This document shows positions 16,507-19,184 of a stretch of 19,184 nt of DNA, one piece after another; within the stretch, counting starts at the first letter, position 1; each line of letters starts with the position of its first letter. The DNA lies in contig CAMLSG010000093.1 of assembly GCA_946482635.1 (NCBI GenBank), forward strand, positions 1 to 19,184, written 5' to 3'. The translations under genes and the position numbers were made by a program. Origin of the DNA: an uncultured Duganella sp. (lineage in GTDB: Bacteria; Pseudomonadota; Gammaproteobacteria; Burkholderiales; Burkholderiaceae). Below the pieces are notes generated by a model. That model saw only the letters and a program-made list of their open reading frames with translations, was not told the origin of the DNA and did no database searches.

Positions 16507-16624
16507 TGTCTTCCCTCTTGAATTCCTAGCTTGGGAACGGAGCCAGCGTCTGCAATATCACTAGCAAAATCATAACGTTAATATTGTAGCACCAATGGTT
16601 TAACAGTTTAGCCGAGTCTAACCG

Positions 16625-16649
16625 AAAAAAAGGACGCCTAAGCGCCCTT
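16625..16649 (-). terminator. Intrinsic terminator of the pheT-ihfA-merR operon
   Basis: Read on the minus strand, AAGGGCGC, a TTAG loop and GCGTCCTT form an 8-base stem with one G-U pair, followed by a run of T. It begins 12 bases past the merR stop and points leftward. The remaining sequence up to the response regulator (16650-16660 and 16507-16624) shows no gene. Confidence 0.85.
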
Positions 16650-16660
16650 GCTACAGCTGC

Positions 16661-17059
16661 TTACAACTTTAGTAGCTCGAGAATGCCTTGCAGCTCGCTG
16701 CGCAGCATTTCCCGGTCCAGCGGCGGTGCTTCGTGTGCCATGCCAGGAGTTTCATCATACTCGCCTTGCGCCGAATCGGTAGCGCGGCTATCGAGCTTGT
16801 TGCGGGCGCCGGAAATGGTAAAGCCCTGCTCGTACAGCAGTTCGCGGATGCGGCGAATCAGCAGCACTTCATGGTGCTGGTAATAGCGGCGGTTGCCGCG
16901 CCGCTTGACCGGTTTCAGCTGGGTGAATTCCTGTTCCCAATAGCGCAGCACATGCGGCTTGACGCCACACAATTCGCTGACTTCGCCAATGGTGAAATAG
17001 CGTTTCGCCGGGATCGGCGGCAACACTACCAGGTCTGCCTTGCCAGGACGGTCATTCAT
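16661..17059 (-). CDS. MerR-family transcriptional regulator
   Basis: A small regulator of 132 residues. The MerR winged helix-turn-helix is at about 19-90: YFTIGEVSELCGVKPHVLRY, then KRRGNRRYYQHHEVLLIRRI and the second helix region LLYEQGFTISGARNKL. The short acidic C-terminus has no cysteine or histidine cluster for metal binding, and it is too short for a large ligand domain. GGGGAG lies 6 bases before the ATG, and the gap to ihfA is 17 bases. A MerR-like gene directly after ihfA is a conserved neighbour in beta- and gammaproteobacteria; its function there is not well defined. The terminator follows. Confidence 0.93.
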   Translation of the reverse strand: MNDRPGKADLVVLPPIPAKRYFTIGEVSELCGVKPHVLRYWEQEFTQLKPVKRRGNRRYYQHHEVLLIRRIRELLYEQGFTISGARNKLDSRATDSAQGEYDETPGMAHEAPPLDREMLRSELQGILELLKL

Positions 17060-17076
17060 TCACGCTCCCCTGGAAC

Positions 17077-17517
17077 TCAGGATGCGCGCGCCGTGCCGGC
17101 GCTGTCTTCGACCATGCCTTTCAGCTTTTGGCTGGCGTGGAAGGTCACCACACGGCGTGCCGTGATCGGGATCTCCTCGCCGGTTTTCGGGTTGCGGCCC
17201 GGACGCTGCGGCTTGTCGCGCAGCTGGAAGTTGCCGAAACCGGACAGCTTCACCGCTTCGCCGCGTTCCAGCGCATTGCGGATCTCGTCAAAGAAGGTTT
17301 CGACCATATCCTTGGCCTCGCGCTTGTTCAGGCCCACCTGTTCGAACAATAGTTCGGCCAGTTCTGCCTTGGTCAGCGTCGGCAAATCTTTTTCAGCTTC
17401 CTGGCGTACCTTGGCGTTCTGCATCGCGCTGTGCAACTCGGCGTCCAATGCGGATTCAAGTACGGCGGAATCGACGTCGTTGTTGTTAATTTTGCTGCCC
17501 TGCCTTTTAAAGTACAT
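17077..17517 (-). CDS. ihfA: Integration host factor subunit alpha, with N-terminal extension
   Basis: The IHF alpha core begins at about residue 47 ([20 protein letters not shown]) and includes the DNA-bending arm [20 protein letters not shown] with its proline tip (QRPGRNP). IHF alpha pairs with IHF beta to bend DNA. The core matches the usual 95-105 residues, but the open frame gives 146 because of about 45 extra N-terminal residues, acidic and helix-like. The ATG at 17517 has no Shine-Dalgarno and is directly preceded by a 21-base palindrome. AAGGCAGGG lies inside the frame, before a possible ATT start, and an ATG at 17424 is also in frame. The start is therefore uncertain while identity is certain. 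Gap to pheT is 44 bases; merR follows. Confidence 0.93.
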   Translation of the reverse strand: MYFKRQGSKINNNDVDSAVLESALDAELHSAMQNAKVRQEAEKDLPTLTKAELAELLFEQVGLNKREAKDMVETFFDEIRNALERGEAVKLSGFGNFQLRDKPQRPGRNPKTGEEIPITARRVVTFHASQKLKGMVEDSAGTARAS

Positions 17518-17538
17518 GAGTCCGGCAGTGCCGGACTC
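17518..17538. repeat. 21-base perfect palindrome abutting the ihfA start
   Basis: GAGTCCGGCA and TGCCGGACTC are perfect 10-base inverted copies around a single central base. The element ends exactly at the base before the annotated ihfA ATG, in the 44-base pheT-ihfA gap. In RNA it would fold into a 9-base GC-rich stem with a 3-base loop. No run of T follows, so it is not a typical terminator. It could be a protein-binding site, an mRNA structure limiting ihfA translation, or an RNA-processing site. Confidence 0.8.
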
Positions 17539-17561
17539 GCTGGTATGACTGAATTGTTAAA

Positions 17562-19184
17562 TCAAGCCCGCAATTTCGCGCCCAGTGCCAGAACGACGTG
17601 GGCCTTGAAGGTCTTCATCAATTCCTCGACAACATCGTCTTGCAGGGTGTTTTGAGTATCTTGCAAGCTAAAGCGGAAAGCAAGCGATTTTTCGTCGCTT
17701 TCCACCCGTTCGCCGCGATATTCATCAAACAAAACAATGGCTTGCACGATACGTCCTTGAGCATGCGCGCGCGCAATGCCATGGAATGCATCGAGCAGTT
17801 CCTGTGCCGGCACGGTCTGCTTGACCACAAATGCGAGGTCGCGCGTGGTGCCGGGGAATTTCGAAATCTCTTCGTATTCTGGCACGTCGCGTTGCTGTAA
17901 CGCAACGGCATCCACCTCGAACAGCACCGGCGCCTTCGGCAGGTCGTACTTTTGCAGCCAGCGCGGGTGCAGTTCGCCGATGAAGCCGATCACCTTGCCG
18001 TCCAGTTCCACCGACGCGGCGCGGCCTGGGTGCAGGGCCGGATGGGCCAGCTTGGCAAAGCGCAGCTGGCGTGGTGCGAACAGGGCTTCCAGGTCGGCCT
18101 TGACGTCGAAGAAGTCAACGTCGCCGGTCTTCTGGCCCCACTGCTCTTCCACCAGCGGGCCGTAGGCCATGGCAGCGACGCGCTGCGGCTGGTCGTAGCC
18201 GGCCACGGTCAGCGGGCCATCCTGCACCGAAGCGTCACGCTTGAAGATCGCGCCCACTTCAAACAGGCGCACGCGCGGCTGCTTGCGGTTGATGTTGTAA
18301 CGCACGTTGGCCAACAGGCTGCCGATCAGGGACGAACGCATGACCGACATCTGGGACGCGATCGGATTCTGCAGCTTGATCGGGCTGTCATTGCCGTTGA
18401 AGTCCAGCTCCCACTGCGCTTCCACGAAGCTCATGTTGACCACTTCCTGGTAATCCAGGTCGGCCAGCTGGTGGCGCACGGCGAAGATCGAGCGGGTGTT
18501 TTCCGGTGCGATCAGCATCTCGGCCGCTGCCACTGGCGGCAGGGTCGGGATGTTTTCGAAACCGTACACGCGGGCCACTTCTTCGATCAGGTCTTCTTCG
18601 ATTTCGATGTCGAAGCGGAAGGATGGCGCGGTGACGCTGAAGATGCCATCGGCCAGCGTGAATTCCAGGCCCAGGCGCTTGAAGATATCGGCAACCATCT
18701 CGTCGTTCAACGCAACGCCGATCACCTTCGCCGCACGTGCAGTGCGCATCTGTACCGGCTCGCGCTTTGGCAGGTTGACGATCTGGTCGTCGATGGCGCC
18801 AACCTTGGTGTCAGGCGTGCCGCAGATTTCCACCAACAGTGCAGTGATGCGCTCCAGGTGCTCAGGGATCGAAGCGAAGTCCACGCCGCGCTCAAAGCGG
18901 TGCGCTGCATCGGTCGAGAAGTTGTACTTGCGGGCGCGGCCCTGGATGGCGTTTGGCCACCAGAATGCAGCTTCCAGGTAGATGTTGGCGGTGTCGTCCG
19001 ACACGGCGGTGGCGTCGCCGCCCATGATGCCGGCCAGCGATTCCAGTTCCTTGTCGTCGGCGATCACGCCAACCCACTCATCGACTTCGATGGTGTTGCC
19101 GTTCAGGAGCTTGATCTGCTCGCCTTTTTTGCCCCAGCGGACGTCCAGCGAACCGTGGATCTTGTCCAGGTCGAACACGTGCGA
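17562..19184 (-). CDS. pheT: Phenylalanyl-tRNA synthetase beta subunit (partial, 5' end outside window)
   Basis: The window holds the last 540 residues; the frame is open to the right edge, and the full protein is usually about 800. It forms the alpha2-beta2 enzyme that charges tRNA-Phe. Visible parts are the end of the B3/B4 editing region (LESLAGIMGGDATAVSDDTA), the B5 domain (FSVTAPSFRFDIEIEEDLIE, then VARVYGFENIPTLP), the synthetase-like core (MSVMRSSLIGSLLANVRYN), and the C-terminal anticodon-binding ferredoxin-like fold (KFPGTTRDLAFVVK to the end). An internal GTG at 19178 is not the start. The gene is followed by ihfA and merR, the standard order. Confidence 0.97.
   Translation of the reverse strand, partial: SHVFDLDKIHGSLDVRWGKKGEQIKLLNGNTIEVDEWVGVIADDKELESLAGIMGGDATAVSDDTANIYLEAAFWWPNAIQGRARKYNFSTDAAHRFERGVDFASIPEHLERITALLVEICGTPDTKVGAIDDQIVNLPKREPVQMRTARAAKVIGVALNDEMVADIFKRLGLEFTLADGIFSVTAPSFRFDIEIEEDLIEEVARVYGFENIPTLPPVAAAEMLIAPENTRSIFAVRHQLADLDYQEVVNMSFVEAQWELDFNGNDSPIKLQNPIASQMSVMRSSLIGSLLANVRYNINRKQPRVRLFEVGAIFKRDASVQDGPLTVAGYDQPQRVAAMAYGPLVEEQWGQKTGDVDFFDVKADLEALFAPRQLRFAKLAHPALHPGRAASVELDGKVIGFIGELHPRWLQKYDLPKAPVLFEVDAVALQQRDVPEYEEISKFPGTTRDLAFVVKQTVPAQELLDAFHGIARAHAQGRIVQAIVLFDEYRGERVESDEKSLAFRFSLQDTQNTLQDDVVEELMKTFKAHVVLALGAKLRA

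Noticed and set aside
16507..16660. Possible tRNA gene after merR (tRNA-Pro is common here in related bacteria)
   Set aside because: No cloverleaf arms or T-loop consensus seen. The stretch holds the terminator and the leader of the response regulator.
1..19184. Mobile elements, prophage, CRISPR or defence genes
   Set aside because: No transposase, integrase, phage structural, Cas or restriction-type protein in any frame. The only repeat-like elements are the small palindromes reported.

Overview
The window is a high-GC chromosomal segment. Its protein-level resemblance and the gene order pheT–ihfA–merR point to a betaproteobacterium of the Oxalobacteraceae (Massilia/Duganella/Janthinobacterium type). 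This assignment rests on recognised protein features and synteny recalled from memory; no search was run. Coding density is about 95 percent, and no gene-free stretch exceeds 300 bases. There are no insertion sequences, phage genes, CRISPR arrays, rRNA or tRNA genes.

Layout from left to right. (1) prfC (release factor 3), leftward. (2) A leftward type IV pilus minor-pilin operon, running pilE-like, GspH/FimT-like, pilV, pilW, pilX, pilY1, then a small membrane-anchored protein with a TonB-like C-terminus. The junctions are tight: several starts overlap the preceding stop or use a ribosome binding site inside it. (3) Immediately upstream and in the same direction, an OmpR-type response regulator and its TctE/QseC-type histidine kinase. 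No terminator is visible between the kinase and pilE, and three CCTGA repeats at helical spacing lie in that gap. (4) Divergent from the regulator, a methyl-accepting chemotaxis protein whose last 30 or so codons are made by a palindromic repeat. (5) A Crp/Fnr-family regulator, rightward, whose 3' end overlaps head-on with (6) a CHASE3 NarL-type histidine kinase, preceded by its LuxR/NarL-type response regulator (leftward operon, regulator first). (7) The leftward pheT (partial)–ihfA–merR block, closed by a clear intrinsic terminator.

How the parts fit. The minor pilins and PilY1 form the tip and initiation complex of a type IV pilus. The adjacent two-component system and chemoreceptor suggest a surface-behaviour neighbourhood, with the two-component system a candidate regulator of the pilins (inference from position and repeats). 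The second two-component system and the Crp/Fnr protein form a separate signalling cluster. The right-hand block is housekeeping: tRNA-Phe charging and the nucleoid protein IHF.

Most of the window is ordinary core genome, and I do not see a convincing wholly new system. The points most worth checking are the repeat that rewrote the chemoreceptor tail, the TonB-like protein at the end of the pilus operon, the degenerate calcium loop of PilY1, the head-on gene overlap, the repeats upstream of pilE, and the palindrome directly in front of an N-terminally extended ihfA.
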